Below, one piece after another: positions 4,966-6,071 of a stretch of 6,071 bases of DNA (positions are counted from its first letter, which is position 1; each line of letters opens with the position of its first letter). The translations under genes were made by a program, and so were the position numbers. Source of the DNA: Roseiarcus sp035308145. GTDB taxonomy: Bacteria > Pseudomonadota > Alphaproteobacteria > Rhizobiales > Beijerinckiaceae. The DNA lies in NCBI GenBank assembly GCA_035308145.1, contig DATGHD010000054.1, positions 1-6,071 of the forward strand, written 5' to 3'. Below the pieces are notes generated by a model. It did not search any database. It was not told where the DNA came from and saw only the letters and a program-made list of their open reading frames with translations.

Positions 4966-5979
4966 TTAGGCCGCGCGGGCGAAGGCCGCCGCGAGCGCGG
5001 CGCTGGCGGCGGCGACATCGAGCGGCGCCGGCCTTTGAGCGATGCAAGCGAGAGCCGCCTCGGCGCGGCGTAAGGACGCGCCGGCGAGCGGCGGCGCGGC
5101 GGCGCCAACGCCAGCCGCTTCGTTAAGATCGCCATTGCAATGGAGCGCGATGTCGACGCCCGCCTCGAAAGCGGCGGCGGCGCGGCTTTCAAAATCCCCG
5201 CCAAGAGCCTTCATCGAAAGATCGTCGGTCAGCAACAATCCGTCAAAACCGATCTCGCCGCGGATGATCGTTTCGACGATGCGCCTCGAGGCGGTCGCCG
5301 GGCGCGTCGGGTCAATCGCGCGATAGACGACATGCCCGGTCATCGCGATCGGCAAATCCTTCAGGGCGACGAAAGGCGCGAAATCGGTCTCAGCAAGCTC
5401 GGCGCGGCTCGCCTCGACGATCGGCAGTTCGAGATGACTGTCGACCATCGCCCGGCCATGGCCCGGAATATGTTTGATCACCGGCGCAACGGCGCCAGCC
5501 ATAAGCCCGTCGGCGACGGCTCGTCCGAACGCCGCGACGCGCTTTGGATCATTGGAATAGGCGCGCGATCCGATCACCTGATGGGCCCCGTCTCGCGCCA
5601 AATCAAGCACGGGCGCGCAATCGATCGTGACGCCGACGTCGCGGAGGTCGTGCGCGATAAGGCGCGCGGCAAGGCGCGCCGCGTTGAGCGCGAGACTTGG
5701 ATCATCGAGCGAGGCTTCGAAGCTCGAGGCGCTCGGATAGGCGCGCCAATGCGGCGCGCCCATACGCTGGACGCGGCCGCCCTCCTGGTCAATCAGAACC
5801 GGCGCGTCCGCCCTTCCGACGGTCGCGCGGAACGAAGCGGTGAGCGCGCGCATCTGGTCGGGGTCGGCGACGTTGCGCTTGAAAAGAATGAGGCCCCAAG
5901 GCTCGTTGGCGGCGATGAAGCGTTGCTCTTCCGCATCAAGCGCAACGCCTTTGCAGCCGCAAACGAAGGCCTTGACCAC
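4966..5979 (-). CDS. nagZ: Beta-N-acetylhexosaminidase (GH3)
   Basis: NagZ removes N-acetylglucosamine from 1,6-anhydro-muropeptides in the cytoplasm during peptidoglycan recycling. In several bacteria this feeds the signal for AmpC beta-lactamase induction. The product is 337 aa, the normal length, starting at GTG (5979), which gives the family opening VKAFVCGCKG. An in-frame ATG at 6063 would add 28 low-complexity residues and overlap the preceding gene. Motifs numbered from the GTG are PWGLILFKRN (27-36), DQEGGRV (64-70), KHIPGHG (169-175), the Asp180/His182 pair in VDSHLE that is the NagZ acid/base dyad, and the nucleophile Asp252 in LLTDDLSM. The GTG lies 25 bp after the SPOR-protein stop, with GGGGCGAGG just upstream, so the two are probably co-transcribed. 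In many relatives scpA and scpB follow nagZ, but here the next gene is convergent lexA. Confidence 0.95.
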   Translation of the reverse strand: MVKAFVCGCKGVALDAEEQRFIAANEPWGLILFKRNVADPDQMRALTASFRATVGRADAPVLIDQEGGRVQRMGAPHWRAYPSASSFEASLDDPSLALNAARLAARLIAHDLRDVGVTIDCAPVLDLARDGAHQVIGSRAYSNDPKRVAAFGRAVADGLMAGAVAPVIKHIPGHGRAMVDSHLELPIVEASRAELAETDFAPFVALKDLPIAMTGHVVYRAIDPTRPATASRRIVETIIRGEIGFDGLLLTDDLSMKALGGDFESRAAAAFEAGVDIALHCNGDLNEAAGVGAAAPPLAGASLRRAEAALACIAQRPAPLDVAAASAALAAAFARAA

Positions 5980-6004
5980 GTCCTCGCCCCGTTCTTTCCC
6001 TCGA

Positions 6005-6071
6005 CTATTCGCGGGCGAGGAAGCAAGCGCCGCCGGCGGCCCTGAGCTTCTCGCAGAGCGCAATAGCGTCG
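6005..6071 (-). CDS. C-terminal end of a SPOR-domain protein (partial)
   Basis: Only the last 21 codons and a TAG stop (6007-6005) lie in the window, and the gene continues past the right edge. The visible tail contains LCEKLRAAGGACFLA followed by RE. This matches the typical end of a SPOR domain, in which an LC..LKAAGG-CFV-like helix and strand close the fold. SPOR domains bind denuded septal peptidoglycan. Such a protein directly upstream of nagZ is a common alphaproteobacterial arrangement, which strengthens the call. The rest of the protein (usually a membrane anchor and a disordered middle) cannot be seen. Confidence 0.7.
   Translation of the reverse strand, partial: DAIALCEKLRAAGGACFLARE

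Noticed and set aside
5140..6045. Plus-strand open frame of 301 codons opposite nagZ
   Set aside because: It is a shadow of nagZ with Arg/Asp-rich, domainless composition, and it also runs over the SPOR-protein end.
5980..6063. N-terminal extension of NagZ to an upstream ATG
   Set aside because: The extra 28 residues are low-complexity and overlap the SPOR-protein coding end. The family N-terminus begins at the GTG at 5979.

Overview
The window looks like a chromosomal stretch of a GC-rich alphaproteobacterium, most likely from the Hyphomicrobiales (Rhizobiales). Three observations support this. A lexA gene is preceded by a direct-repeat GAAC-N7-GAAC operator, the alphaproteobacterial SOS box, rather than the E. 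coli CTGT-N8-ACAG type. A SPOR-domain protein is followed by nagZ, a common alphaproteobacterial pair. The protein sequences also have the Ala/Arg-rich flavour of that group. The genus cannot be fixed from the sequence.

Layout from left to right. Bases 1-352 hold no confident gene. They contain a compact 186-bp element (160-345) with perfect 26-bp terminal inverted repeats, which looks like a non-autonomous mobile element. Inside it is a 43-codon reading frame with its own ribosome binding site. The element ends 7 bp beyond the stop codon of pyrG (CTP synthase, minus strand, 353-1981). A 176-bp divergent intergenic region follows, with a hairpin plus T-run in the pyrG leader. Next on the plus strand are a PCMT-like SAM methyltransferase (2158-3060) and a small predicted secreted protein of unknown function (3134-3769). 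Then comes lexA (3923-4621), whose promoter region carries one perfect SOS box and one near-match. A 344-bp convergent intergenic region (4622-4965) is unusually rich in hairpins, including a strong terminator-like structure read on the minus strand. nagZ (minus, GTG start at 5979) follows, preceded by the last 21 codons of a SPOR-domain protein that runs off the right edge.

The genes do not form one pathway. pyrG makes CTP. The methyltransferase may act in protein repair or modification. lexA controls the SOS response. SPOR protein and nagZ belong to peptidoglycan and cell-division biology and are probably co-transcribed. No complete undescribed system is evident. The parts most worth a second look are the inverted-repeat element beside pyrG, the hairpin-rich lexA/nagZ gap, and the unknown secreted protein.
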